From the NCBI RefSeq assembly GCF_947502415.1, contig NZ_CANMZV010000004.1, positions 124,001 through 188,000 of the forward strand: a stretch of 64,000 bases of DNA, in the 5' to 3' direction. Shown here one piece after another: positions 51,879-61,345 of the stretch. The notes beneath the pieces are model-generated. The model saw only the letters and a program-made list of their open reading frames with translations. It was not told the DNA's origin and ran no database searches. Position 1 is the first letter of the stretch; each line of letters begins with the position of its first letter. A program made the translations under genes and the position numbers. This DNA comes from an uncultured Photobacterium sp. (GTDB lineage: Bacteria > Pseudomonadota > Gammaproteobacteria > Enterobacterales > Vibrionaceae).

Positions 51879-52478
51879 TTAGTCAAAATTGAAACGGTGT
51901 TTACCGCGACTAGCCTTTGCTCTTAGGTAACTTTCATTACCATCTTTGATATAAGCCTTAGTACCCACAACTTCAGAGATCGTAATACCTAATGCTTCCA
52001 GCTCGTGGATCTTCTTAGGGTTATTCGTGATCAGGCGGATCTCATTCAAGCCAAGTGCTTTAAGCATCAATGCTGCTTCAGTAAAATCACGTAAATCATC
52101 ACCGAAGCCCAAGTGGTTATTTGCTTCATAGGTGTTCATACCCTGGCTTTGCAACTCATAAGCATCAATTTTGTTGTACAGGCCAATTCCACGACCTTCC
52201 TGACGCAGATAGAGCAAAACGCCGCCCAGCTCGCCCATCTTGTTTATCGTTTCATCCAGCTGCTCACCACAGTCACAACGAGAAGAATGGAAAACATCGC
52301 CAGTTAGACACTCAGAATGCATGCGAACCAGTGGTGGCGCAGACCTTTTGTCTGCGTCTTGAAAAACCAGAGCAACATGCTCTTTGCCAGATTCAAGACC
52401 ATTGAATGAAAGCAAATCTGCCGGTATGTCACTATTCAAGCCAACTTTAAAAGGCACTCGCGCCCTTACATTTACCAT
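51879..52478 (-). CDS. ribA: GTP cyclohydrolase II
   Basis: First committed enzyme of riboflavin synthesis: GTP to 2,5-diamino-6-ribosylamino-4-pyrimidinone phosphate, with formate and pyrophosphate. It has 199 residues, the stand-alone RibA form. Zinc ligands are Cys57, Cys68 and Cys70 in [38 protein letters not shown] supplies the catalytic arginine and tyrosine. A good hairpin follows it. No FMN riboswitch is visible in the upstream 400 bases. Confidence 0.95.
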   Translation of the reverse strand: MVNVRARVPFKVGLNSDIPADLLSFNGLESGKEHVALVFQDADKRSAPPLVRMHSECLTGDVFHSSRCDCGEQLDETINKMGELGGVLLYLRQEGRGIGLYNKIDAYELQSQGMNTYEANNHLGFGDDLRDFTEAALMLKALGLNEIRLITNNPKKIHELEALGITISEVVGTKAYIKDGNESYLRAKASRGKHRFNFD

Positions 52479-52887
52479 GATGTTCCTAAGTATTTCTGAA
52501 TTGCTGTTACGGGAAAAATAAACAAACAGTCTATCCGATATGAAATTGAGGAAAGTTCAGATCTTAGCTGTAACCCCATAAAAGCAAATTATCGCCACAT
52601 AACACCCAACCATCATAAGACTTTGATTTTAAAGAATTGATTGAGAATTGAGCATTCCTCTTTTATTACTTAGATGATATCTAAAATTATTACACTAAAA
52701 CAGCACTACATCACCCATCGTCACTATCAAAAGAGACGGGATGTTGCTGTACGAGCTATTGCAAGCAGTATAATTGTTATAATATAACAATTATACCTTT
52801 TTCACATTATGCACCAAGTCACACAATATAAAACGTTTGTCCCGACAATAAAAACAGTAAATTACATAAACTCACTATTTGTAGTAA
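52479..52887. other. AT-rich spacer upstream of ribA
   Basis: About 410 bases between ribA and the small membrane protein gene. The only notable element is the near-perfect palindrome at 52769-52795. No reading frame or known RNA is recognised. Confidence 0.5.
52769..52795. repeat. Perfect 13-bp AT-rich palindrome
   Basis: TATAATTGTTATA and TATAACAATTATA are perfect inverted arms around a single A at 52782. It is about 290 bases upstream of ribA. It could be an operator, or a hairpin with the following ACCTTTTTC. Confidence 0.7.
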
Positions 52888-53241
52888 CTATTCAAGGCGA
52901 TAATGCCGTTCTAATTTTGAATGAAGAAAACAACATACTGAAAGCAATGTAAATAAAATTACTCCCCCCATGATCATTGACATCCGCAACCAGTCATCAC
53001 CCATCATGATTCTAGCCTCCAACATCTGGTAAGTAATCATCATCCAAATGATTGCAGCTATAACCAGACAGCCTTGTACAATTTTTACAATCAAAGCTCT
53101 TCGCACCAACAAGATCAGAGGAAATGCTACCAATGCACCAAACAATAACATATTGCCCATACGCAAATAGTGAGCCGCAAGTAACCAAAAGCTAAGTACG
53201 ACAGGTACTAATAACCCAACGATTCCATTACTTTTTGCCAT
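52888..53241 (-). CDS. Hypothetical four-helix membrane protein
   Basis: 117 residues from the ATG at 53241; the frame runs 25 codons further, but that part looks non-coding. Four hydrophobic segments are visible: GLLVPVVLSFWLLAAHYL, MLLFGALVAFPLILLV, IVQGCLVIAAIIWMMITYQM and MSMIMGGVILFTLLSVCCFL. The layout is that of the small integral membrane proteins of unknown role seen in vibrios. The Shine-Dalgarno is weak. It lies downstream of the chemoreceptor gene on the same strand, but a terminator separates them. Confidence 0.6.
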   Translation of the reverse strand: MAKSNGIVGLLVPVVLSFWLLAAHYLRMGNMLLFGALVAFPLILLVRRALIVKIVQGCLVIAAIIWMMITYQMLEARIMMGDDWLRMSMIMGGVILFTLLSVCCFLHSKLERHYRLE

Positions 53242-53294
53242 CTTTGCCCATTTACAAAACCATAAATTGCAATATGTATACACCTTATATACAG

Positions 53295-53330
53295 TAAAAG
53301 CCAGCTTAGGGAACACTCCCCTAACTGGCT
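53295..53330 (-). terminator. Terminator of the second chemoreceptor gene
   Basis: On the minus strand AGCCAGTTAGGGG pairs with the CCCTAA and CTGGCT segments (one bulge), and TTTTAC follows. It lies about 60 bases after the chemoreceptor stop. Confidence 0.75.
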
Positions 53331-53387
53331 TATAGAAATGGCTTCACCATTGTGCTCCTGCTAGGAGCTTAATTCACAACGAAGATG

Positions 53388-55307
53388 TTAAATACGGAAG
53401 AAGGCAATAACCTTGTTCAGCGCTTCAGTCTGTTGAAGCTGATTGTTAATCTGAGACTGGATTTTACTAAGACCCGTTGCATTCTCATCAGCAATTGTCT
53501 TGATTCTAAGGATATTAGCGTTGATATCTTCAGCAACAGTTGACTGCTCTGTCGCGCCAACAGACACTTGCGTATTCATATCAGTAATAACAGAAATAGC
53601 ATCAACAATATTGTTATAGGCCACACCAGAACGACGGGAAAGCTCTACAACTTTGTCACTTTGATCTGTTGATGTCTTCATAACATCAACAACGTCAGAC
53701 GCACCATTTTGAATTGCTTCAGTGATCACCGTAATATCTTCAATCGAATCCTGAGTTTTTTGTGCCAAGCTTCTCACTTCATCTGCAACAACAGCAAAAC
53801 CTCGGCCTTGCTCACCAGCACGAGCCGCCTCGATCGCAGCGTTCAAAGCCAGCAAGTTAGTTTGATCGGCAATACCGCGAATCACACCAAGAATATTACC
53901 AATGTTGTTCGTGTCTTCATTCAGCTTATTCACAACATTTGAAGCAGTTGTCATTGCATCAGACAACGTGTTCATCGCTTCTGTTGTATTTTGAACAACG
54001 TCATTACCCGTCTGAGCTGCACTCGCGGCATGTTCACTTTGATCCGATGCCTGGTTTGCATTTGCGGAGATTTGCGTTGCCGCAACTGTCATTTCATTAA
54101 TCGCAGTCGCAATATTTTCAGTTTCGCTCTGCTGCAATTGAACTGAATGACTTGATTCAGTCACCGATCCTTCTATTGCGCCACTAGACTCTGTCAGCAC
54201 ACCAGACAAGTTTTTTAGCTGACCAATAATATTGCGCAATGAGTCAGAGGATTGATTAAGTGCCTGGTTTAAGGTCGTAAATTCATCACTACCCTTTAAT
54301 TCAATATGATGAGTTAGGTTACCTTGAGCGATTTGTTGCGCAAATCGTACAGACTGTGCCAAAGGATGCATTATTGATTGCACTAACCATACGCTCAAAC
54401 CGCCACTTAACATAACGGCAAAAATAATTGCGCCGTAAGTCATCATTTCTAACTGACTTTGTACTGACTTAGCATAGGCCAGTTCATTCTTAATTAGTGA
54501 GTAGGCTTGCTCTGATGCAGTATTCGCATTCGTCAGAATATGCTGACCGGCCGCATCCATTGATGTGACATCATTAATAGTTGCAGAAAACAGACCTTGA
54601 TATGTATCGAACTGCTTATCCAGTAATTGAAGATACTGCTGTGTTTGTTCTGACAGCATAACTGCTTGCAAGTCAACGATAACGGATTGAAGTTCGGAAA
54701 TACGCATCATAATATCGTCGGCTTTATTTTTAGTTGGATGCTCGTTATACATCCAAATATTTACCCTTAAATTATTAAATTTATCTTTCAGGGATTTAGC
54801 TGCACGATAACGGTTAAACTCCTCAAAATCATTTTGATTGGCAGAGTAATATGTTTCAACTGATGATAATACTTTGTCGATCGTATCCGAAAACTCTTTC
54901 GCCGCATTTAAAAAATCCTTCCGAACTTTAATGTTATTTTGCTTTGCTTTGACGAAATCAGAAAAGCTACGGTTAAACCTTTGAATCGATTCAATAATAC
55001 CGTCTACCTGTTGACGATTTTCTTTCACTTCCATCAACTGCTTTGTTTGCTCTAAAGCAGCAAGTGCAGATTGAACTGAACGGCTTACAGTATCACGGAA
55101 CTCTGGCTTTTCTTGCACCATAAAATCAGCCTGAGCCAAACGCGCCAGAAACAATTTGGTATCAGCTTCCTTCAAACCAAGAACTATCGTTGTTTGTAGC
55201 TCTTGCTTATCCATATTATTGTTTGAAAATAAACCAAAACATAAGATCACAACGGCTAAAGAAATTAACGCGCCATACAATTTTTGCTTCACTGTTAAAT
55301 TGTTCAT
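53388..55307 (-). CDS. Methyl-accepting chemotaxis protein with large helical sensor domain
   Basis: 639 residues from the ATG at 55307; the longer frame needs a TTG. The first membrane helix is at about 10-27 ([18 protein letters not shown]). A periplasmic, wholly helical domain of about 250 residues follows, the size of the helical bimodular (HBM) class, though the class is not certain. The second helix (about 282-305), a HAMP domain with [18 protein letters not shown], and a signalling domain whose tip is [20 protein letters not shown] complete the protein. There is no C-terminal CheR-binding pentapeptide (it ends VIAFFRI). It is unlinked to other che genes. Confidence 0.9.
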   Translation of the reverse strand: MNNLTVKQKLYGALISLAVVILCFGLFSNNNMDKQELQTTIVLGLKEADTKLFLARLAQADFMVQEKPEFRDTVSRSVQSALAALEQTKQLMEVKENRQQVDGIIESIQRFNRSFSDFVKAKQNNIKVRKDFLNAAKEFSDTIDKVLSSVETYYSANQNDFEEFNRYRAAKSLKDKFNNLRVNIWMYNEHPTKNKADDIMMRISELQSVIVDLQAVMLSEQTQQYLQLLDKQFDTYQGLFSATINDVTSMDAAGQHILTNANTASEQAYSLIKNELAYAKSVQSQLEMMTYGAIIFAVMLSGGLSVWLVQSIMHPLAQSVRFAQQIAQGNLTHHIELKGSDEFTTLNQALNQSSDSLRNIIGQLKNLSGVLTESSGAIEGSVTESSHSVQLQQSETENIATAINEMTVAATQISANANQASDQSEHAASAAQTGNDVVQNTTEAMNTLSDAMTTASNVVNKLNEDTNNIGNILGVIRGIADQTNLLALNAAIEAARAGEQGRGFAVVADEVRSLAQKTQDSIEDITVITEAIQNGASDVVDVMKTSTDQSDKVVELSRRSGVAYNNIVDAISVITDMNTQVSVGATEQSTVAEDINANILRIKTIADENATGLSKIQSQINNQLQQTEALNKVIAFFRI

Positions 55308-56038
55308 ATTAAGAATCAACGTACTAATATTTATACAGAATCAATAGCCAACAAGAGAATATAGAGCAACTATCATTCACTTATAATGAAAAACGATACA
55401 AAAATGTATATAAAAAGTGATTTCTGCCTAGTAATCAGACAGAGCATCATCTTTTATAAGGAATATCAAACAGAACACTTATTCAAGACTGACCATATCG
55501 AAATTATATATCCACCCATAATCAACCTGTAGATTATAAAGGCAAATAATATATATAAACTTATTTAGCGACGTGGATGATAGTTCGCTAAAACTATTTT
55601 AAGGCAAACTTCAATTAACATGATAAAATAAGATTTACCCTTATATATCCTAAGACTTTTTCTTATTTCCAACTAATTGATTTCATATGTTTCGTCAATA
55701 AAGCCATTTAAACTTCACTATACAGTTACTCGAATCTCGAATAATGTGCAGCTGGTATCCCCCCCCTTATCGGACATGCGTTAAGCAACAAAAGCCACAT
55801 CCTTCATAAACAGCAACATAACGATTCCTTGGTATCAACCTCATCTTGCCTTTGGATAGGTGCTGATTTAATCAACCTCGCCTTTTTTGTCTAACTTCAT
55901 TTGTTATTTCTTTAAAAAGCTCTAAAATTGCACGGTTTACTATTTCTGGCCTGATCTTGAGCACAGCTCTCAGGGCGGAATTTATCTATTCAGTCATACA
56001 GCATCTGGCGCTGTAGTTGGCGCAGTAAAGGAAACAAC
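55308..56038. other. Long AT-rich intergenic region upstream of ppaC
   Basis: About 730 bases between divergent genes with no credible reading frame. A run of eight C residues (55759-55766) stands out in otherwise AT-rich DNA. The last 60 bases carry the ppaC leader with an AAAGGA Shine-Dalgarno. A small RNA or a long leader cannot be excluded. Confidence 0.5.
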
Positions 56039-56944
56039 ATGATTCAAGTAGTAGGGCACAAAAACCCTGATAGTGATAGCATTTGCGCAGCACTTGTTTG
56101 CGCTGAACTTCTAAAAGCACGTGGCCTGGAAGCTAAGGCTGTACGTCAAGGTGATCTAAACCGTGAAACTCAGCACATCCTGGCTCAGGCTGGTGTTGAG
56201 CAGCCTGAAATGTGCACTGGTGTTACTGGTCAGAACATCTGGCTGGTGGATTTCTCTGATCTGGCTCAGGGTCCGGATGACATCGCTGACGCTGAAATCG
56301 CAGGTATTGTTGACCACCACCGCCTGGGTGATGTGACCACTACTAACCCACTTGAAGCGTGGATCTGGCCTGTAGGTTGTACCTGTACCATCCTGTTCAA
56401 CCTGTTCAAGATGGAAAATGCAGAAATCACTCGCCCTCTTGCGATTCTAATGATGTCTGCAATCCTGAGTGACACTGTTGGTTTCGCTTCTCCAACTTGT
56501 ACTCAAAAAGATAAAGATGCAGTAGCTGAACTGGCTCAAATCGCTGACGTTCAGGATCTTGATGCATTCATCAAAGATCTGCTAATCGCAAAAACTGACA
56601 TCGCAGGTCTAACTGCTTCTGAACTTGTTGAAAAAGATCTTAAAGCTTACCCATTCAACAACCGTGACGTTGTTGTTGGCCAAATCGAGCTTGCAACTCT
56701 TGAGCAAGTTGACAGCATGATTGACGAGCTAAATGCTGATCTTCAGCGTCGTTGCGACGAAGAAGGCCTTGCAATGGCTGCACTAATGCTGACAGACATC
56801 ACTACAAGCACAACTCGCCTACTATACAAAGGTGAGTGGAACGCAACTCTAGATCAGTTCGCAGACAATGGCGTACTGATGATGGAAAACACGCTAAGCC
56901 GTAAGAAACAAGGCTGGCCGTGGCTACAAAAGGTACTTGCGTAA
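56039..56944 (+). CDS. ppaC: Manganese-dependent inorganic pyrophosphatase (DHH family)
   Basis: Hydrolyses pyrophosphate to phosphate, pulling biosynthetic reactions forward. It has 301 residues, a family-II (PpaC) enzyme. The motifs are GHKNPDSDSICAAL (7-20) with metal ligands, VDHHRLGD (DHH at 92-94), WPVGCTCTILF and SDTVGFASPTCT. The C-terminal DHHA2 domain ends SRKKQGWPWL with the substrate-binding RKKQ. Family-II enzymes are common in Vibrio and Photobacterium and unusual among enteric bacteria. Codon usage is highly optimised, suggesting strong expression. AAAGGA precedes the ATG. Confidence 0.96.
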   Translation: MIQVVGHKNPDSDSICAALVCAELLKARGLEAKAVRQGDLNRETQHILAQAGVEQPEMCTGVTGQNIWLVDFSDLAQGPDDIADAEIAGIVDHHRLGDVTTTNPLEAWIWPVGCTCTILFNLFKMENAEITRPLAILMMSAILSDTVGFASPTCTQKDKDAVAELAQIADVQDLDAFIKDLLIAKTDIAGLTASELVEKDLKAYPFNNRDVVVGQIELATLEQVDSMIDELNADLQRRCDEEGLAMAALMLTDITTSTTRLLYKGEWNATLDQFADNGVLMMENTLSRKKQGWPWLQKVLA

Positions 56945-56973
56945 TAACCGTACGCAATTACTAAGTTCAAATA

Positions 56974-56999
56974 AACGCCAGCATACTGGCGTTTTTTTC
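56974..56999. terminator. Terminator of ppaC
   Basis: AACGCCAG and CTGGCGTT form the stem around a CATA loop, and seven T residues follow on the plus strand. It lies between convergent ppaC and the patatin-like gene. Confidence 0.9.
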
Positions 57000-57014
57000 T
57001 TTTATCGGTGATAT

Positions 57015-58229
57015 CTATATCATCCGACGCGATTTCTTCAACGCAGTCATCTCATTGAGTATTTCTGAAAAATGCTCTACAAAATGTCGACCAACAACCT
57101 TACCTTCCCTATAGTCAATTTCAAGATCATCCTTATCACTCAACAATGCCCGGCTCTTTAATCCCCGTTCAGGAGCAATCTGAATCACTTTAAAGTCATC
57201 GGGTGGATTGAGCAAAAAACTATTCATTTCATCATAAGTTCTATAATACCGGTTGAGCATTTCAAGGATTTCAGCACTCTTTCCTTTACCGGTAATCGAC
57301 AGGAACCGCTCAATATTATCAGCCGACAATAATCGCCAATTACTATTTTTTGACTGTTCAATACTCTTAGCCAGTTCATCAACTTTCGGTTCTGGTTCCT
57401 TCTCATTCCGAATAAATTTCCACTGCTCAAAGCGTTGGATCAGCTCTGAATGGATAGCCTTAACCTTATCCAGAGACTGGTTAAGGCTCAAACGTTCAAT
57501 ATATTCAGGCAAGACTGTTTCAATTTTCTCTCGCCAATCATAAAGTACCCCAGAATCATCATCATGACCCGGTACAGGTTCTGTCCGAACCACCACCACC
57601 AGGTCAGCACCACGAAGCCAGGCTTCTCGAACCGGAACGGCAGCACTCACACCACCATCCACCCATTCAAGATCACGCAAATTAACCGGATGATTGTAAA
57701 TTACCGGAATTGCGCATGATGCACGCAATACATCTTGCCAATCACTTTGATACATTGGCAGATAAATATCCTGGAGAGTATCTTTGCGTGTTGCGCATGC
57801 CAGTGCAGTACGATGTCTCAACACAAGCCTTGCCGTCGCAAAATCAAGTTGCAATGAGCCACCAGGTGCAACGCTTTCCAACGCCCAATCCAGATTCATC
57901 GGTTTTTGTTTACTCAGATATTTATATAGATTAAAAAATTCATTATCAGTGGTGTAATTGACAATGAAGTTATATCCGAACTGATGCTGCCGGCTGATAA
58001 AAGAAGAAAGGTTTAATGCCCCGGCAGATGTACCGACGTATAGTTCAAATGGGTCAAAGCCGGCCTCAAGAAAGGCATCAAAGACACCTGCGGTAAAAAT
58101 CCCTCGTTGCCCGCCCCCCTGAACAACCAAGGCGATTTTCAGCTTGCTTGCCCCCAATAAACGTGTTGAGAAGGCATTAACATGCTGTAAATCTGATTCA
58201 TTTAAACTAAACGGCAAGTGATTTAGCAT
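57015..58229 (-). CDS. Patatin-like phospholipase (YjjU-like)
   Basis: Serine acyl hydrolase of 404 residues. Oxyanion-hole motif VVQGGGQRGIFTAGV (GGGQRG at 38-43), nucleophile GTSAG with Ser68, and catalytic aspartate in EWVDGGVSAAVP (near residue 190). The first 280 residues follow E. coli YjjU, which also has GGGQRGIFTAG and YVGTSAG-like blocks. A helical C-terminal extension follows with no recognised domain. There is no signal peptide, so it acts in the cytoplasm or at the inner face. The lipid substrate is unknown. Confidence 0.88.
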   Translation of the reverse strand: MLNHLPFSLNESDLQHVNAFSTRLLGASKLKIALVVQGGGQRGIFTAGVFDAFLEAGFDPFELYVGTSAGALNLSSFISRQHQFGYNFIVNYTTDNEFFNLYKYLSKQKPMNLDWALESVAPGGSLQLDFATARLVLRHRTALACATRKDTLQDIYLPMYQSDWQDVLRASCAIPVIYNHPVNLRDLEWVDGGVSAAVPVREAWLRGADLVVVVRTEPVPGHDDDSGVLYDWREKIETVLPEYIERLSLNQSLDKVKAIHSELIQRFEQWKFIRNEKEPEPKVDELAKSIEQSKNSNWRLLSADNIERFLSITGKGKSAEILEMLNRYYRTYDEMNSFLLNPPDDFKVIQIAPERGLKSRALLSDKDDLEIDYREGKVVGRHFVEHFSEILNEMTALKKSRRMI

Positions 58230-58341
58230 ACTTTACTCACAACAAAGAATCCGAAAATTCACTGTCGACAGCATACCATCCTTAGCTTGACCGTACCGGA
58301 ACCAAAACGGAATAAACACCAAAACCTGTTATATTAACAAG

Positions 58342-58431
58342 TTAAGCCGTAACTGAAATAATTCCAAAGGTCATTAATACCGTCAACGTCACAACCGCAG
58401 TAAACACAGCTAATTTCAGATCACGCTCCAT
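58342..58431 (-). CDS. ynhF: YnhF-like 29-residue membrane peptide
   Basis: A short gene of 29 codons plus stop. It reads MERDLKLAVFTAVVTLTVLM followed by TFGIISVTA: one charged N-terminal stretch and a single membrane helix. E. coli YnhF (MSTDLKFSLVTTIIVLGLIV and a short tail) has the same length, the same xDLK start and the same helix position. The AGGGG Shine-Dalgarno lies seven bases upstream of ATG. YnhF is a small inner-membrane protein of unknown function. It sits between the patatin-like gene and the small barrel gene. Confidence 0.6.
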   Translation of the reverse strand: MERDLKLAVFTAVVTLTVLMTFGIISVTA

Positions 58432-58577
58432 AATAATACCCCTATCAATACCAATGTTTTAACATATTATTAACCACATATTAGGTGGAGTTCAAGTTTC
58501 TGACTATTAAAAAAGCACCGTATTCAGATTGCTGTCACAATTAAAGTTACGTTGAATCAGAGGAATAGAGGCCAGCA

Positions 58578-59180
58578 ATGAAGCTACCAATAGTCATAAC
58601 ACTCATTGGAACCACCCTAACAACCTTCGTTTCATCCCCGTCACATGCAAGTAACACTCTCCATTTTACTCCGTATTTCGGCTACAGTTTTTCTGGTCAA
58701 ATCACTGATGATAATGGCAATAAAATTCGTATTGAGGATGATCCTCACCTTGCGTTTAGTTTAGATACCGATTTTGAGACAGGCCGTATTGGCCTGTTCA
58801 TCAGCCACCAACCAAATGAAGCCCGAGATATTCAAGGTGACGGCTCCTTCACCTACTTTCAATTCCAAAGCTCAATTCGCTATGACACCAGCCCTAGTTT
58901 TGATGCTTATTTCGGGGGCAGTCTGGGGACCACAATTGTAGAATCCGATTGGAGCAATGATGACCTGCTTTTTTCCGGTGGATTCTTCGGCGGAGCCGAA
59001 TATAAGATAAATAACAACACTAAGCTTGTTTTTGAGGGCCGTTGGCTGGCAAACCTTATCGACAGCAATACAACAGCTATTTGTCAGCTCCCTACCGGTG
59101 ATGAAACATGTAAAATCAAGATTGATTCAGACTGGATCAGTCAGTTTCAAACGAATATCGGTGTTAGCTTTTCGTTTTGA
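58578..59180 (+). CDS. Putative small outer-membrane beta-barrel protein
   Basis: 200 residues with a signal peptide (MKLPIVITLIGTTLTTFVSS, cleavage after SHA) and a terminal phenylalanine (IGVSFSF), both expected of an outer-membrane barrel. The mature part alternates aromatic and polar residues in about eight strands: FTPYFGYSFSGQITDDNG, YFGGSLGTTIVESDW and FFGGAEYKINNNTKLVFEGR. It resembles OmpA/OmpW-sized porin-like proteins but no named family is certain. The C-terminal region has a cysteine pair (ICQLPTGDETC). It is monocistronic, with a hairpin after the stop. Confidence 0.7.
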   Translation: MKLPIVITLIGTTLTTFVSSPSHASNTLHFTPYFGYSFSGQITDDNGNKIRIEDDPHLAFSLDTDFETGRIGLFISHQPNEARDIQGDGSFTYFQFQSSIRYDTSPSFDAYFGGSLGTTIVESDWSNDDLLFSGGFFGGAEYKINNNTKLVFEGRWLANLIDSNTTAICQLPTGDETCKIKIDSDWISQFQTNIGVSFSF

Positions 59181-59191
59181 ACTATTACTCT

Positions 59192-59216
59192 AAAGGCCAC
59201 ATTATCTGGCCTTTCC
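59192..59216 (+). terminator. Hairpin after the barrel gene
   Basis: AAAGGCCA and TGGCCTTT pair perfectly around a seven-base loop, but only a short T run follows. Confidence 0.65.
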
Positions 59217-59516
59217 CTAAATCACTAAGCTAAACGGCCATCTTTTGGTGGATTTTTAGCCGCATTTACGCAGCAGTAAAAATAAAATTTCCAGCTAATT
59301 AACAATCACTCTTCGCTATATCCTTCTGGCTTATTGCTTTTTCTACTCTGTTTTGTCACTACGAAACCAACCCCACACAAACATTAACACCAACAAATCA
59401 AACCATTAACAAAGTTACAGTCTATTGCTTTACATTTTGACTCTAGCTAATCTCAAGTCATTAACGTGGTTTTTCAGCCTAAATCCCACGTTTCAGGACG
59501 AAATAAATTAGCATAA

Positions 59517-59545
59517 TTGACTTAGAACTCTTTGTTTCATAGAGA
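59517..59545 (+). promoter_or_regulatory. Weak candidate promoter of the NSS transporter gene
   Basis: TTGACT (59517-59522) and TAGAGA (59540-59545) are separated by 17 bases. The -10 match is poor (three of six). Confidence 0.3.
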
Positions 59546-59569
59546 ATTGCAGTACATAAGGAGATGTTT

Positions 59570-61051
59570 ATGAAACGCGAACAATGGGGCTCCCGCGCTG
59601 GGTTTATCCTGGCCGCTGTAGGCTCCGCGATTGGATTGGGAAACATATGGCGTTTCCCGTATATGGCTTATGAAAACGGTGGTGGCGCATTTTTTATTCC
59701 TTACCTTTTTGCCATGTTAACTGCCGGTATTCCATTTATGGTTATGGAATTCAGCTTAGGCCATAAGCTCCGCGGTGCTGCACCCCGAACCTTTTCTAAA
59801 ATAGGTATCAAATTGGAGTGGCTCGGTTGGTTTCAGGTATTCATTGCTGCCATCATCGCAGTTTACTATGTCGCCGTCATTGGCTGGGCAATTTCATACT
59901 TCAGCTATTCATTTACCCAATCCTGGGGAAGTGATACCAATGGCTTCTTCTTTAGTGAATACCTTCAGCTAGGAGAAAACTCCCCAACCAAGCTTGGCAG
60001 TCTTCAGCTTCACATCGCGATTCCTATGCTTCTTGCATGGGGAATCACTTTTGCTGCGATATTTGGCGGTGTTAAGGGCGGTATAGAGCGCGCTAATAAA
60101 ATTCTGATGCCATTGCTGTTCATTATGGTTATGGGTTTAATCACCCGCATCGTATTCCTGCCTGGCGCGCTGGATGGCTTAAACTATCTGTTCCAGCCTG
60201 ATTTCAGCAAGATCCTCGATGCGAAAGTCTGGTCGGCGGCCTATGGGCAAATATTCTTCACCCTGAGTGTTGGCTTTGCCATTATGATTGCGTACTCCAG
60301 CTATTTACCTGAAAAATCAGACATCAATAACAATGCGTTCATGACAGTTCTGATTAACTGCGGATTCTCGATTACTGCTGGTGTGCTTATCTTCGGTGTG
60401 CTTGGGTACATGGCCCAAGAACAAGCCAAACCGATTACAGACGTGGTGTCCGCGGGAGTTGGCCTGGCATTTGTGACCATCCCAGCCGCAATAAACTTGT
60501 TACCAGCGCCATATATCCTGGGCCCATTGTTCTTCCTTGCTTTGGTGGTTGCCGGCTTAAGCTCGCACATTTCAATTATTGAAGCCGTAACATCGGCGTT
60601 AATCGATAAACTCAACTGGTCACGTAAAAAAACAGCATCAATTGTATGTGGTGTCGGTTTTCTCGTCTCCTTGGCGTTCGCAACCAACGGCGGCTTACTG
60701 CTGCTAGATCTTATTGACTACTTTATTAACAATGTCGCATTGCTAACCAGTTGCCTAATCGAACTACTGATTATTGGCTGGCTGTTCAAAGCTGCAGATG
60801 TTCGTAACTATGCAAATAACATCTCGGAATTTAGTATTGGAAAATGGTTCGAACTTTGTATTCGCTTCCTTAGTCCGGCCATGCTAGCTCTTATCTTGGG
60901 TACCAACCTGCTCAATACCTTTAAAGAAGGTTATGGCGGCTATGCCATGTCAGATCTACTTTTACTTGGCTGGGGACTGGTTGCGGCAATGTTCGTTGTT
61001 GCAGTCATCATCAACCTAATATCAAAACCGCAAAAACACCAGGAGGCATAA
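59570..61051 (+). CDS. Sodium-dependent amino-acid transporter (NSS/SNF family)
   Basis: 493 residues from the ATG at 59570, six bases after AAGGAG (an ATG six bases earlier has no better site). It has eleven to twelve helices of the LeuT fold. The sodium and substrate site motif GSAIGLGNIWRFPYMAYENG is exact. Downstream motifs such as GGVKGGIERANKILMPLLF are also typical of the family. It imports an amino acid with Na+. The tiny MetS-like gene that follows suggests methionine, alanine or a similar neutral amino acid, but specificity is inference. Confidence 0.93.
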   Translation: MKREQWGSRAGFILAAVGSAIGLGNIWRFPYMAYENGGGAFFIPYLFAMLTAGIPFMVMEFSLGHKLRGAAPRTFSKIGIKLEWLGWFQVFIAAIIAVYYVAVIGWAISYFSYSFTQSWGSDTNGFFFSEYLQLGENSPTKLGSLQLHIAIPMLLAWGITFAAIFGGVKGGIERANKILMPLLFIMVMGLITRIVFLPGALDGLNYLFQPDFSKILDAKVWSAAYGQIFFTLSVGFAIMIAYSSYLPEKSDINNNAFMTVLINCGFSITAGVLIFGVLGYMAQEQAKPITDVVSAGVGLAFVTIPAAINLLPAPYILGPLFFLALVVAGLSSHISIIEAVTSALIDKLNWSRKKTASIVCGVGFLVSLAFATNGGLLLLDLIDYFINNVALLTSCLIELLIIGWLFKAADVRNYANNISEFSIGKWFELCIRFLSPAMLALILGTNLLNTFKEGYGGYAMSDLLLLGWGLVAAMFVVAVIINLISKPQKHQEA

Positions 61052-61053
61052 CT

Positions 61054-61155
61054 ATGACATTCGGCGCAATTATCATGATGGTGTTTGGCTTTGGTATTAC
61101 ATGGGGGGGTGCGGCATACTGCATCTACCTTGCTATGAAGCAGCAAAACCGATAG
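61054..61155 (+). CDS. MetS-like small subunit of the NSS transporter (33 residues)
   Basis: Starts two bases after the transporter stop, seven bases after a perfect AGGAGG. It encodes MTFGAIIMMVFGFGITWGGA, then AYCIYLAMKQQNR. One membrane helix with a GxxWGG core and short basic C-terminus is typical of MetS family peptides. MetPS of Corynebacterium is the known example, in which the small subunit is required for uptake of methionine and alanine. It is co-transcribed with the transporter gene. Confidence 0.88.
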   Translation: MTFGAIIMMVFGFGITWGGAAYCIYLAMKQQNR

Positions 61156-61183
61156 CCAATAGACTTCTACCCTACTAACCGAC

Positions 61184-61210
61184 AAAGAGGCTCTTCTGAG
61201 CCTCTTTTTA
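61184..61210 (+). terminator. Terminator of the NSS transporter operon
   Basis: AAAGAGGCTC and GAGCCTCTTT form a perfect ten-base stem around TTCT, and a T-run follows. Confidence 0.92.
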
Positions 61211-61345
61211 ATCAACTTAATCAAGTATTACCTCACAAACTTTGTTAATCACCAGTCATTCCCGCAAAGAATCATTTTCCCTACCGCAATCATGACGTTA
61301 CAATCGATTAGTAAACCTTACAAGAATAACAATCAAGGAAAGTCA

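Larger units (their letters stand above)
59181..59569. other. Intergenic region before the NSS transporter
   Basis: About 390 bases with the barrel-gene hairpin at its start and a candidate promoter at its end. Between them I see no frame or structured element. The stretch is AT-rich. Confidence 0.5.

Noticed and set aside
52479-52887. FMN riboswitch upstream of ribA
   Set aside because: The conserved RFN segments (such as AGGGGCRGGGTG-like blocks) were not seen; the region is AT-rich.
55759-55766. Run of eight C residues as a phase-variable switch
   Set aside because: It lies in non-coding DNA far from a promoter or start codon, so a phase-variation role has no support.
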